Origin: Cliona cf. orientalis
Lineage: Eukaryota; Porifera; Demospongiae; Clionaida; Clionaidae
Assembly (NCBI GenBank): GCA_963930775.1
Contig: OZ005699.1
Location: 5,477,501 to 5,541,500, forward strand
DNA length: 64,000 nt
Direction: 5' to 3'
Under the pieces are notes generated by a model. That model saw only the letters and a list, made by a program, of their open reading frames with translations. It was not told where the DNA came from and made no database searches. The position numbers and the translations under genes were made by a program. Of the stretch, positions 1-11,310 are shown piece by piece (the stretch's first letter is position 1; each line of letters begins with the position of its first letter).

Positions 1-470
1 TATAAGTCCACTTATGACATAATTAGTCCTAGAAGAGGTCCAGACACTATAATATTATAGCACAAACATTGGTGTAGTACTACAACTAACCACCTCTTGG
101 TAGTTAAAATTAATGACAAGTCTCTTGTGTTAGTGTCTTACAAACTTTAAGTTTTGCGATACTGAGAGTTGTACATAGTTTGCAAGTTCATGCTCTATTT
201 TAGGCATTATGGTCATCAAATTTAATCATATTAGGTGTGGTATGGGTGAAATTTTAATGAATGATACATAGGTGAATTTAGTGGGTGTGGTCGAGGTCCT
301 TGGGACAGTTCAGGAAAAGTGGAGCCTATGGTATAGGCTACTATTATTATCATACATAGTACCACCCCCTTCCATTCCCTCCAGCAGGAGGGGGAGGGGC
401 TATATAGGCTAGGTTATAATTACCTTACCTAAATGATATGCATCGTCAGGTCAGGAGCTACGGCTGTAGC
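1..470. other. No gene seen
   Basis: AT-rich sequence with no credible exon, repeat unit or RNA gene. Short GA-rich and poly-C patches near 365-400 are the only texture. Confidence 0.5.
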
Positions 471-475
471 TAATA

Positions 476-890
476 ATTATACATCACGAATACAGTTCCT
501 CAACTGCAGTGAGCCAAAGCTCGACAGCACCTTAATGGAGATTATTCTTGCAGTGATGCCATGCATGCTGTCAGTCAGACCGTCACAGACTGAGGCGATA
601 TCAGACACCGTATTTAATATGTTGCTGCTCTGTGGAATCTCAGTAGTCGCCCCATGGTTTGAGCTACCTTTACCAATCATTTCCGTATAGGCGTCAATGA
701 CGGTTAAGTGTTTTATATACGATCTTATTGTGAATAGGTGTGCTCTTAATTCTGAGTGAAGCGAGGTTCTCACTCTGGTCCTTGTTGCACTTGTGTGATT
801 TCCCAACTTTCTAAAGTTTTGCTCTCGGCCACCAGGCCAGCCTTTGCAGTTTTTCTATTGTTGATCAGATTGCTAACCTGCTGCTAAGTG
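476..890 (-). other. Weak candidate exon pair, unknown protein
   Basis: Two minus-strand stretches look more protein-like than the neighbourhood. One reads from an acceptor near 890 to a possible GTGAGA donor near 770 and begins QQVSNLINNRKTAK. The other is an open frame of about 109 codons ending at 477 and containing SNILNTVSDIASVC. Its apparent first codon is TTG, so if it is real it is an exon and not a complete gene. The two are in different frames and no convincing intron joins them. No family is recognised. A chance open frame is the main alternative. Confidence 0.2.
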
Positions 891-899
891 TACAAAGCT

Positions 900-1482
900 G
901 TGCAAGCGCTTCGTCTGGCCCCCAGTGAATATTTGTGCACTATTTAATGACATTAATTTTTTTATCTCAATTGTTGATGCCACCATGTTTAATGATACCA
1001 ACAGTGATCCCCTTTATTATAGCAGTTGTCTAGCTAGTAGCTATAAAGACGATTTATAGCCGGTGAAGTCGTATTTCACTCACTACCTGTAATCTTGATG
1101 TGCTGTTTCCACAGCCTACCAATGGTTAGAGTGGAAGTTAGCCATTGTGTTTGTGTATCAAGTTTCCTTGTATTTTGTACTCTATTACTCAGTGGCTGCG
1201 TGTCTCCAGGAGTATAGGACAGTTGAGGCTTCTATGGAAAGAGAGAGAGAGAGTGAGTGTGTGACATAGGGTATTCCATACCTGTATATGGATGTTAATT
1301 CCTTTACTGAATCCCTAAAACATAATAACCATAAACAAAGACATTACATGATGTGCATTCACGTTTGTTGTTAGCTGGCACATACATCTAGGTGTTCATG
1401 CATGGAGGAACAGAGGGAGGAAGAAGAGAGACAGAGAGGGAAGGGGGGAAGGAAAAGAGTGAGTATGAGAGTGTGTGTGTGG

Positions 1483-1519
<37 letters not shown>

Positions 1520-2325
1520 TGTGAGGGAGCATGCATGTGAGATTCAGAGTGAAGGTAAACAACATTCCTAGTTGTACCGTACATACATAGTAGCAAAATT
1601 AATCATGTAGCCTGATGCCTACTGCACTGAGTAAGGAAGCCCTTCCCTAGCTACCGGTACCTGTAATTATCACTCCTCAATGGAGCCACCTATATATAGT
1701 GGAAGAGTCCAATAAAAGTTTAACTATGAAATTGAAGAGTAAACCTCCAACGACCATCTACCTAGCCTTGACTTAATCATGTGTGCGGCTTAATTGGAAC
1801 ATTTGTTTGTAGTGTGTAGCATGGTATTTGTATAATGTATGTATTAGGGTAAGTTATCCAATATCGATTGGCTGCTATAGTCAGATGCCTTAGTATCTTT
1901 CGGACAACATTCGCAAGCCAGTAGTTGATGCCATACAAAGGACCACCTAGGTCAGTGATTATACAGGAAATGTATATAAATAATGAATGAATGCTTCCTG
2001 AAGCTCAGACTCGGTTGACGTTTACAAGTACTACTGCAGCATTGGCCCATAATATCAAAGCAGTTCCTCATACTATTATAGCGGTTAACAAGGAACAGTG
2101 GTAAATACTGTAGACTACAGTGTAGTGACTGTGTACAAAAATTTCAAACATGCAGCCATGAATCACTTCCAATCTCAATAGTATAGAGCTAGCATAATAA
2201 TGTTATAATTACTAAAACTCAGTATAGCTATATCTATAATATATGGCTAATAGTAGCTATAGCTACTTGAGAAAGTCAGACAAGAGGCATTAGTCAGCAT
2301 AATAAAGCATCAGATTACACAAAGA
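900..2325. other. Gene-free 5' flank of the membrane-protein gene
   Basis: No coding exon is visible apart from chance frames through the GA microsatellite. This stretch should contain the promoter of the gene at 2326, but no core element could be assigned with confidence. Confidence 0.4.
1425..1524. repeat. GA/GT microsatellite
   Basis: A purine-rich run with a short GT block followed by about twenty GA dinucleotides (1484-1514). Open frames on the complementary strand consist only of Ser-Leu and His-Thr runs and are artefacts. Confidence 0.9.
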
Positions 2326-5300
2326 ATGAAGTCTATCTTCATATCCTCTATTCTGTTAGTTGGGATGATCTGCATCCCAGCTGAGCTCGAGACCAAGAAT
2401 GGTGTGGTCTATATTGTCTCACCAACAGAGTCACTCAGTTCTTGTTCTAGAAACAGCAGCTGTCAACCTGGTCAGCTCTGTCACACAATGGACTACTTAG
2501 CCGAGCACAGTAGTGAGCTCTTTTCACCAGATCATGTCAGTGTAACACTGATATTCATGTGTGGAATCCACAATTATACAAAAGATTTGACTGTACAAAA
2601 TCTTCACTCGTTTACCATGAAAGGAGCAGCAGAATCCAGAGAGAATGTCATCATTGACCATCAATTCCTTGCACAAGTTGATAAATATGATTGTACAATT
2701 ATTCAATTTTTCAATGTCAGTTTTGTGAATGTTACAAACTTGACACTGAGATGTCCGGCAATAAATCTCAAAGCGAGCTACATTACAATAAAGAGCTCTA
2801 ATATCTATGGCTACCTTAGCATAAGAGACACATTATCCTTCTTTAATATCACAGGCAAGGGTTCGCAAGCTTTACTGGACAAATGTACATTCGAAAAAAA
2901 CTGTTTTATTACAAGCAATTATAGTGGCAGGATAGTTGTGAGCAATAGCACATTTCAGTCATACAGGCATCAAATCAATTCAATTGTTGTGGCATTTTCT
3001 AGTGTAGTAACATTAGCAGGAAATGTAAACTTTACTAATAGTGTCACTGGAGTCGATGATATAAATTTATCGTCAGGTACAGCAATATTTCTTCGAACTA
3101 CTCATCCAGAGCTCAAATCTTCACTTAATATCTCAATTGGTGCAACGGTGTATTTTATCAACCTAACGTGTAACAATTATGGCGGAGCAGTGTATGGAGA
3201 GAATGCAGTGATGCACATTGGTGTTAGAACACAGGTAATCTTTACGAACAATACAGGACCTATTTTAAATGGTGGAGCACTTTACCTGATAAATGGGATG
3301 ATTACTCTGGGTGCTAAGTCACATGTTACATTTACATACAACTACGCTAGTTGGGAAGGTGGAGCAGTTTGGATTGGAAATGGAGCATTGATTGTTAACT
3401 CTGAGGCAAGCTTGACATTCAGTCACAATTCTGTAGGTGACGTTGGTGGAGCAATTATACTACTTCATGGAGAAATGATCACTGATACTCGTGCAAGGCT
3501 GAGCTTCTATAACAATTCTGCCAGTCAAGGAGGAGGTGTCTACCTAAACAATTCAACAGTCATCGTGAATACATCCACCTTCTTATTTTACAATAATAGA
3601 GCTAGTAACTATGGAGGAGCCATGTACTTCTTTTATGGATCCATGCATATCATCACAAATAAATCTGCGAAATTCATTATGAATACTGCACAAATTCAAG
3701 GTGGTGCAATTTATATAGAATCTGATACCCACTCCTCTATCACTGTTGGTAACTCTTCCAAATTTCACCTTTTCGACAATTCTGCATTTCAAGGAGGTGC
3801 TATCTATGTTATACCATCATCATTTGCAATTACTGTTGGATATCAGTCGAGTGTTCAATTTATAAACAACACAGCATTAGATGTTGGTGGAGCAGTATAT
3901 GCTGAGATGCAGCCTGCAGCACCATGTTTATTCATGATCACTGACTACTCCGCACAAATTGCATTTTTTGGAAACCATGCAAATCGTGGTATTGGTCATC
4001 ACATATATGGGACTAGTGTAAGAAACACCAAATGTGACCAATTTCATATGGCATTGGCTAATCAACAAGGAAAACCTTACTGCTGGCCTTCCAACATAAC
4101 AGCTAATGGATACATCAACATCTCTTTTGATCCTGGTGCAAACGAGACCCTATCCCCAGTATCCTCTGCCCCTCAGCGTGTGTGTCTCTGTGACTCCAAT
4201 GGCAGACCACAGTGTGCTAATTTCTCTCTAATTTTCACCAGTGTCAGCATTTATCATGGTGAAACTTTCACATTATCTGCTCATATTGTCGGTTATGACT
4301 TTGGAACTACAGTTGGCATAGTCCATGCTGGATTCCTCAATTCGAACCCTAGCTTCTCACGACTAGGACAATCACAATACAATCACCAAGTGAATAGTAG
4401 TAAAACATGTACTGCTTTAGAGTATACTGTATTTACAAGATATAACAGAGAAATTCTATGGTTACAAGTATCTGTTCTGCCAGTATCTTTTTTTGGTGAC
4501 AAAATAGCTACTAGCACTTCACTCTCAGTATACTATTATTACAAGAATATTGCCAGAGTTTCTATAGCTGATTACTTTTCACACGCTAATGCAGGTTGCC
4601 TAAAAGGAGAATTTTTAACAATGCCAGTTTTTGTTAATGTCACTCTGCTTCCAGGCTGTCCTCCAGGATTAAATTTAAACCATGATCTCACTAAATGCAG
4701 TTGCTCTCCTGTCTTGCCTAGTCATTTTGAGTGCTCAATACGAAACAAAACTGGTTTCCTGCAGTGGAACAGCACTGTGTGGGTGAATGCAACTTTCAGT
4801 GACAGTCATGGCACTGGCATTATCTATAACAAATTCTGTCCAGCACTCTACTGCAAGTCAGGCAACAAAACAGTCAACATTGGGGATGATCCCAGCAAGC
4901 AGTGTGCCTCCAACCGAATTGGTATCCTATGTGGTGCCTGTAAGGACAACTTTAGCCTGGCAATTGGATCTTCTCAGTGCATTGAATGTCCCAACAGTCA
5001 TAATGTGGCACTCCTACTTGCCTTTGCTGCTGCTGGTGTCCTCCTTGTGTTCTTTATCCTTGCACTAAACCTCACTGTCACTCAAGGACTCGTTAACAGA
5101 GTCATCTTCTATGCTAACATAGTATGGGCCTATAAAATGATATTCTTCCCATCAGCAATACAAAAGAATCGTCTATTCACGTTTCTTCAAGTTTTTGTTG
5201 CTTGGCTCAACTTGGATTTTGGAATTGAGTGTTGCTTTTTTGTAGGATTAAATGCTTATTGGAAGACATGGTTACAGTTTCTATTCCCATTCTACATCTG

Positions 5301-6225
5301 GGCCATTGCTGGTGTCATTATTATTGCTTGCCGCCACTCCTCTCGCCTTACTAGCCTCATTGGCAGCAGAGCTGTTCCTCTTCTAGCCACACTCTTCCTT
5401 CTATCTTACATGAAGCTCCTTCGTACAGTAATAGATGCCACCTCAGTTGCAGTGATAGCACAGTACCCACAAAACATCTCCTATGCTGTGTGGTACCTTG
5501 ATGGAAATCTACGCTATTGCCAGGATCCTCACATCTACCTTTTCATAGCAGCCATTGCTACTCTTGTATTCCTGTGGCTTCCCTACACACTCTTGCTTCT
5601 ATTCATACAGCTTTTAAGGAGAGTGTCTCATCTAAGGCCATTCAAGTGGATCAACAAGCTTGCCCCTGTCTATGATGCTTACTTCTCTCCTTTGAAGGAC
5701 AAGCACCGATACTGGTTTGGATTAATGCTTCTTGTTCGTGGAATACTTTTGATCCTACTGACAGTAACTTCGGTCGCCAATCCAAAACTAAATATATTCG
5801 TACTATTCTTGTTCATAGCCTTCTTATTTTTCTTCATGTCTATAAAACATGTCTATAAGCGAATGACTGTAAGACTTCTAGAAAATGCTACATTGTTGAA
5901 CTTGATTATCTTGAGTGCTGGAACTTTGTACCAGTGGGAATCTACTGAATCAAGGTTAACCTTGCTCATGGTATCAGTTGGAATTGCTTTTGCTCAATTC
6001 TGTGTTATTGTTGTGTTGAATTTGATCAATCCGTGTCTCAGTTCCAGTCGGAGGTTTAGACAAAATCAAAGCTTTGACATTATTGATGAGCATATTAGTG
6101 AAAACATCACTGATGAGCGAATTGAAGATCCTGAACTTGAATCTCTGATCAACTACGCCCCTCGACCTGTTACTATGACCGCATCCGCTAAATACACGGT
6201 GACTGTTACTAAAGTCAGCACTTAG
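2326..6225 (+). CDS. Secreted beta-helix repeat, multi-pass membrane protein
   Basis: A 1299-residue intronless gene. It starts at the ATG in CACAAAGAATGAAG, followed at once by a hydrophobic signal peptide (residues 1-19). Residues about 230-560 hold at least nine repeats built on GGA(V/I)Y/W with N-rich, hydrophobic turns. This pattern is typical of right-handed parallel beta-helix folds (pectin-lyase or polymorphic-outer-membrane-protein repeats). Many N-x-S/T sites suggest the part is extracellular. A Cys-rich segment (about 780-890, with ILCGACKDNFSL) precedes roughly nine to ten hydrophobic segments (about 893-1235) and a short acidic tail. The architecture matches large uncharacterised protein families in sponge genomes; that is recalled knowledge and was not searched. 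A role as adhesion molecule or receptor is inference. The 3' flank has AATAAA near 6495. Confidence 0.88.
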   Translation: MKSIFISSILLVGMICIPAELETKNGVVYIVSPTESLSSCSRNSSCQPGQLCHTMDYLAEHSSELFSPDHVSVTLIFMCGIHNYTKDLTVQNLHSFTMKGAAESRENVIIDHQFLAQVDKYDCTIIQFFNVSFVNVTNLTLRCPAINLKASYITIKSSNIYGYLSIRDTLSFFNITGKGSQALLDKCTFEKNCFITSNYSGRIVVSNSTFQSYRHQINSIVVAFSSVVTLAGNVNFTNSVTGVDDINLSSGTAIFLRTTHPELKSSLNISIGATVYFINLTCNNYGGAVYGENAVMHIGVRTQVIFTNNTGPILNGGALYLINGMITLGAKSHVTFTYNYASWEGGAVWIGNGALIVNSEASLTFSHNSVGDVGGAIILLHGEMITDTRARLSFYNNSASQGGGVYLNNSTVIVNTSTFLFYNNRASNYGGAMYFFYGSMHIITNKSAKFIMNTAQIQGGAIYIESDTHSSITVGNSSKFHLFDNSAFQGGAIYVIPSSFAITVGYQSSVQFINNTALDVGGAVYAEMQPAAPCLFMITDYSAQIAFFGNHANRGIGHHIYGTSVRNTKCDQFHMALANQQGKPYCWPSNITANGYINISFDPGANETLSPVSSAPQRVCLCDSNGRPQCANFSLIFTSVSIYHGETFTLSAHIVGYDFGTTVGIVHAGFLNSNPSFSRLGQSQYNHQVNSSKTCTALEYTVFTRYNREILWLQVSVLPVSFFGDKIATSTSLSVYYYYKNIARVSIADYFSHANAGCLKGEFLTMPVFVNVTLLPGCPPGLNLNHDLTKCSCSPVLPSHFECSIRNKTGFLQWNSTVWVNATFSDSHGTGIIYNKFCPALYCKSGNKTVNIGDDPSKQCASNRIGILCGACKDNFSLAIGSSQCIECPNSHNVALLLAFAAAGVLLVFFILALNLTVTQGLVNRVIFYANIVWAYKMIFFPSAIQKNRLFTFLQVFVAWLNLDFGIECCFFVGLNAYWKTWLQFLFPFYIWAIAGVIIIACRHSSRLTSLIGSRAVPLLATLFLLSYMKLLRTVIDATSVAVIAQYPQNISYAVWYLDGNLRYCQDPHIYLFIAAIATLVFLWLPYTLLLLFIQLLRRVSHLRPFKWINKLAPVYDAYFSPLKDKHRYWFGLMLLVRGILLILLTVTSVANPKLNIFVLFLFIAFLFFFMSIKHVYKRMTVRLLENATLLNLIILSAGTLYQWESTESRLTLLMVSVGIAFAQFCVIVVLNLINPCLSSSRRFRQNQSFDIIDEHISENITDERIEDPELESLINYAPRPVTMTASAKYTVTVTKVST

Positions 6226-6768
6226 CTGTGTATGATACAAATTTTGCTTCTTTTTAATAGCCATAGGTATTTTGTACTAGTCTACTAACCTCATCCCCAG
6301 AAAGTTTAACATGTTGAAAACGTGGAATTATTTTGTGTATATAAAACACTTTTACATAGCTACCTCAACTCTGACTGGACTACATGTACTACATCTATAT
6401 TATTGTTACCCCGCATGCGCGCATGCGCAGCAACGGGTAAAGCAGTGTCTGTCGTCTGTCAACATCTAAGCAAACGTATAATATTATATAGGGTCAATAA
6501 ATGGGATAAAATGGTGTAAAAGAGCGAAAAAAAACACCTCCTGTCTAGTATATCGGACACGCCCACCTAGTACCTTATGAAGTCTACTGTGCATGCTCGA
6601 GCCGCTTCTACAGGCAACAGCATGCTTCTAGCACAAAATTAATGTCATTTATGATCTTGCAATTGGATCTCAGAAGGGAACGAAAAGTTCGTGAGTAGTA
6701 AGAGATTAAGAATAGAGGCCTCTAAGAACAAGCATGGCTATGGGTGATATTGCCATGGCATGTGGGGT
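6226..6768. other. 3' flank with truncated family-B repeat
   Basis: Non-coding. Positions about 6408-6460 carry the GCATGCGC...GGGTAAAGCA end of the dispersed family-B element described at 12786-13182. A polyadenylation-like AATAAA lies near 6495. Nothing else is recognisable. Confidence 0.5.
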
Positions 6769-6779
6769 ATGTCAGTGCT

Positions 6780-8710
6780 AGTCTGGCGGGCCAGCCCCTT
6801 CGCAAGAGCGAGGAAGGGTCTGGTGTCATGCCTAGGCCTAGCGCCTATACGTGACTTGTACCACTGCAGCCAGGAGTGCAGCCCAATCAGATCGCTCACG
6901 TCACCACTAATATTGTGTGGCTACTGACATGATATGCACGCCGACCAATCAGAGGGAATCTCGTTATGTACAGACTTACTCATTGGTATTTAATCACAGG
7001 GGTTCCCCCAACCCGCCAAGGAGCATCAAGTTTAACCCCTTTCGTATGAAATTCCACGCCCTTATGCTCACATACACTCTTCACATTCGATAGCTATACA
7101 GAACAATAATATTCTGTCCCTAAAAAACTCATATTAAATAATATTATTATGTCCCTATAAAATTCATGGGGATGTTTATCGTTACAGGTCAGTAGCTACT
7201 GCACGACAAGCTAGCCTTGCAAAGTTGCCTTAGCTGAGCTCTTGAGTCCCGATCCAACACTGAGGCTAGGTTGTGCCTCAGTCCACCTACATGTACTAGT
7301 ACTCAAATAGCTACATGTAGATCTAGCTAGCCACTATGTTGCCACCCTGGTTCTTCAGAAGTTCTCATGTTTCACTCTGAAGGACGTCCTGTGGACACCA
7401 CGCTTTGATCGAGTCCTGGTGGTATTAAATTAACTGTCTTTATCAGAGCTCTCTCCAAGGTACTATTTGCTCAGGAGGTTTTGTATCTTTAATACTGTGG
7501 CCATGTTGTCTCAGCTGGCCACAGTAAGATATGAAATCTCCTAGTCTCCCGCCGGGCCGGCTTTCAATATAATTTTGAGGAGTCTAGCTAGCAGACTCTG
7601 TAGCGAAAAGCTTCAATATTTGGCACCCTGGCCCAGTCAGAACTAGATCTATATTGAGCAGCTGAATCATCTTTCAGTTTTATCTATGGTTTCGATAAAC
7701 CCAGAAGTTGGGGGTGGATGAGATACAAACACAGCATTGCCTACCTCCACCACCTAAATTATGGATTTCATATCGAGTTGATGACTTGAAGCTCCAGAGA
7801 TGGCAAAACAGCATCTAGTCGTCTCCATCTACTTAACAAAATCCTAGAGACTATAAATTTATTAACTATAGCTACGCATACACTGAGAATAAAGTTTCTA
7901 TTGAACATACACTATCAGCAGAGACCATCAGCTCGAGCGCAAGGGCGTGGAATTCCACACGAAAGTGGTTAAACTTGATGCTCCTTGGCAGGTTGGGCCG
8001 GGGAAACCCTGTGATTAAATACCAATGAGTAAGTCTGTACATAACGAGATTCATCAGAGGCCCACTAAACGGTTGGGGTTGTCCCTACCACGTGTTCTGA
8101 CCAACCAGGTGCTAGATCTTCATGAGGCTGGCGATCATAACAATTTATTAACTAGAGCTCTGTAGAGCGCATACCCCGCGCGCACATTGCGCAATCTATA
8201 GATTTATACTTTTGGTGCAATTTTTGTGAACTTCAGAGAAATAATGGAAATGCTGCTTACGGTTGTACTGGGGATTCCGGTGACACTTGAAAAGGCGCTC
8301 TCTGGACCCAGACCTAGCCCATGGCCAGACTAGAATTTCTATCTATATTTGTTGTAACAATAATAGTACAGCTTTCGATTGGTTCCATAGGGCAGTCACT
8401 ATAGATATCACGAGCATTATTTAGAACATCGACGATCTTTACCAGTCACACACTTGGCCACTTATCTCGAGATATGACTTTACCCCTTGCGCATGCGCGC
8501 GGGGTAAAAACGAAGAGCAGGCATCTGATTGGTCAGCCCGAGTATTTAGATAGCTCCACAATATTGGTGGTGACGTGGTGAGATCTGATTGGACTGCACT
8601 CCTGGCTAGGCTGCAGTGGTACAAGTCACGTATACGCCGCGTATAGACGCTAGGCATGACACCAGACCCTTCCTCCCTTAGATCTTGCGAAGGGGCTGGC
8701 CTGCCAGACT
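6780..8710. mobile_element. 1.93-kb long-TIR element, Mutator-like, non-autonomous
   Basis: Ends are AGTCTGGC...GCCAGACT. They are flanked by an exact 11-bp direct duplication, ATGTCAGTGCT, at 6769-6779 and 8711-8721. The inverted arms begin at the ends (6780-6940 against 8550-8710) and continue with 6950-7090 against 7890-8065. The right arm is longer because a family-B element (about 8148-8512) has inserted into it. There is no transposase frame. Long TIRs with a 9-11 bp TSD fit Mutator-like elements; the superfamily is inferred. Confidence 0.8.
8148..8512 (-). mobile_element. Family-B element nested in the long-TIR element
   Basis: An inverted copy of the repeat also seen at 12786-13182, 19972-20561 and 51096-51732. 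It has the GAGCTCTGTAGAGC...CCCCGCGCGCAC end on the left and GCGCATGCGCGCGGGGTAAA on the right. It interrupts the right arm of the surrounding element. Confidence 0.65.
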
Positions 8711-8721
8711 ATGTCAGTGCT

Positions 8722-9251
8722 GTATGAGCTCTAGTTTTATAAGTAATTGTTCAATTCGAGGTTTAATTTGTCAATCGGTTCGTGTATTATGCACTGAGAG
8801 TAGAATGTGGGTCTTTTATATCTCACCATCAGAGCCACTGGCACTTTATCGTCCAGGAAACAGTGCATGCATACAGCAGCATAGTTGGTATGGCGGCCGC
8901 GGTGCGGTCAAGTATTGCGGGCGCGGGCCCAGGGTATTAAAGGCATTGTGTCATGCTAGTGCTATAAGCGCTGATTGCCTACTAATTGAAGCCGCACGCG
9001 CCCACGCGGTAAATGAACACTGGGCGTGGCGGATAGCTGATAAGTTCGCGTGTACATTCAAATCTGCCCGCTGAGACTCGCTCTGCTGGGCGTTCGACTT
9101 TCTAGGCATCGTGTAGGCTCTCGATCCTATATTTATCAGTTTTCTTACTCTTTAGCCGTCCATAACCGAAGATTGCAGGCTTCTCAACTTGACCGTCGCG
9201 AATGTCTTCTGCGCTGCACGTGTTCGATCTCCGCGTACTTCCGTGGACTAT
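8722..9251. other. CpG-rich non-coding stretch
   Basis: Markedly richer in CG dinucleotides than its surroundings, especially 8890-9080. Open frames here have an unconvincing composition (Cys, Arg and Trp rich) and no splice support. It may be a young repeat or a regulatory CpG cluster. Confidence 0.35.
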
Positions 9252-9260
9252 ACCGTGATA

Positions 9261-9909
9261 TAGTTTCGTAAACCAGACCCCTATTCCGCAGCGCTGGGTG
9301 TATTGGATCACCAGCACGCGGAAAGAGGGTCTGGGAATTCTGGGCACCAATCCGTGGCACAGTGGAATTCTTACGTCACGTAAACGGAATGCAATATTTT
9401 ACCGCAAAACTTTTTGTTGCACCTCCTTCGAGTTCTACGTGCTGTCTATGATCCTGAACTACTCGTTTGGACTACACTGGTTAAAAACTATCAATAAAGT
9501 ACCTAAATGTAGCAAAATCTGGACTACTTAGTCAGCGCGGCTCCTTAGCGCGTGCTTGAGTCTATTTTTGTGTCTTTACACTATAAAAATACCTGAAAAG
9601 TCAGAAAAAAGTACCCAAACCATCGCTGTTTAAGTAACAGTCCTCATATCTGTACATAGACGTCCTCAAAGCGGCCTTCTGGCAAGGTTTTGCTAAAATT
9701 CGGACACTGAGCGGTGAGTCGAGCAGCTCGTTAATGGCATATTTGCGGGCGCAGCATGGTCATGTGACCATTCTGAGCGATCTCATTGGCTCTGCCGACA
9801 TTCCAGTAGGTGCCACGGATTGGTGCCCAGAATTCCCAGACCCTCTTTCCGCGTGCTGGTGATCCAATACACCCAGCGCTGCGGAATAGGGGTCTGGTTT
9901 ACGAGACTA
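9261..9909. mobile_element. 649-bp TIR element with 9-bp TSD
   Basis: About 94 bp at 9267-9361 reappear as an apparently perfect reverse complement at 9812-9903. The outermost ends are TAGTTTCG...CGAGACTA. The 9-bp sequence ACCGTGATA flanks both sides (9252-9260 and 9910-9918). No coding capacity is seen inside. TIR and TSD lengths suggest a Mutator-like MITE. Confidence 0.82.
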
Positions 9910-10110
9910 ACCGTGATATTGGGCGCGCCCGTACTTCCTGTGCCCACTTTAATTGAATTTTTGAACTAATGAGCTCATTAAGAAGCAATTAGGCCTTATG
10001 TATGGACACAATGCCTTTAATAATAATATTCGTGCATTCGCGAATCCACACGACATTGCATTGCACCTGGCTCCAGTACCAGTGGCAGTCGCTGGAATTC
10101 TGCTTTGGCT

Positions 10111-10372
10111 ACGGTTGCTCATTTCTATGCTCATTTGTAACTAGTCTATCTACTGAGGATCCAGTCCTGGAGTTTAACTGACAGCTGTTACAGTACCGGT
10201 TGCTCATTTGTAACTAGTCTATCTACTGAGGATCAAGTCCTGGAGTTTAACTGATAGCTGTTTAATACAGTACCTGTAAGTGTAACTACGGTTGTTCATT
10301 TGTAACTAGTCTATCTACTGAGGATCAAGTCCTGGAGTTTAACTGACAGCTGTTACAGTACCTGTAACGTGG
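10111..10372. repeat. Tandem repeat, three copies of about 88 bp
   Basis: Units each contain GTAACTAGTCTATCTACTGA followed by a GGAGTTTAACTGA block, starting near 10116, 10207 and 10299. They differ by a few substitutions and small indels. Confidence 0.85.
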
Positions 10373-11310
10373 TAAGTGGTAGATCTATCAAATTAATTTT
10401 ATTAACGGTGTTGAGAGCCTGCAGGCTAGCTACATATGTTATGTGTAGCTAGATCTGTTATTCAACTCTATGGTATGCTTATTATTACTATTTGTGGTAA
10501 TAAAGTGTTGAAATATGGTGCTGCAAAGAGCACTTAAGTTCACCGATAAATTAATAATCTATCCCCGGCACTGGCGCCTCCGGACTATCCTTTGGATGAA
10601 ACATCTCGCTGCTACTGGTACAAATTGGAGTACTACACAGTCTATTACCAGTAGTATTGGTGAGGACTGCCATGTTGAACAGTACCTGGCGCTAATATTA
10701 CAATAATAATAATATTATTATTATTAGAGCTAGCTATGCTGTGGGTAGTAACTAGTCTAGATACCTACCTACTCCAGTTACACTTCAAATTCACTTCTTG
10801 CTAATGAGTGGCAAACTATAGCCCCTAGCTGGCTCAGCTGTCCTCTTATATATGCTTACCTACCACTGTGGACAGATCATGCAATGGGTCTATAGTGGCC
10901 AGGATGATAATTGCCACTGAATGCATACCCTAACTATCACAATTATTATTATATTAAATTACATTACCTTGACTATTAATAATTAGTTTAGAATCTTTTG
11001 TTGTAGTGAGTGGCTGTTGTGGTTAACACTAAATTATAAATAATTATTAAATTTGCTTGTGCATTGTGGCTTCTATAGTACACTGGTGGCTATAGCCACC
11101 CATTTCACATGTTTGGCCTCAGCTGCATAAAGTAAACTACCTCTAGTGGTTCCCATGATCCAGTTATATTAGTTACATAATTATTATACTATAATTATCA
11201 GTGTACCCAACCATAGATATTAGAGTGCTATGGTCAAGTTTGTGAATAACTATCTGGCATGTTTGCATGTAGCTACTAGCTACTTGTCCCATGAGAATTA
11301 TTATAGTACC
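10373..11310. other. No gene or element recognised
   Basis: AT-rich with TAA/TTA runs (10702-10725). An open frame at 10515-10706 has no homology that can be recognised by eye and no splice context. Confidence 0.4.

Noticed and set aside
1371..1596. Minus-strand Ser-Leu-rich frames
   Set aside because: Translations of the GA microsatellite.
8685..9074. 129-codon frame as a gene
   Set aside because: It starts inside the TIR and TSD of the long-TIR element, has a Cys/Arg/Trp-rich composition and no splice or homology support.
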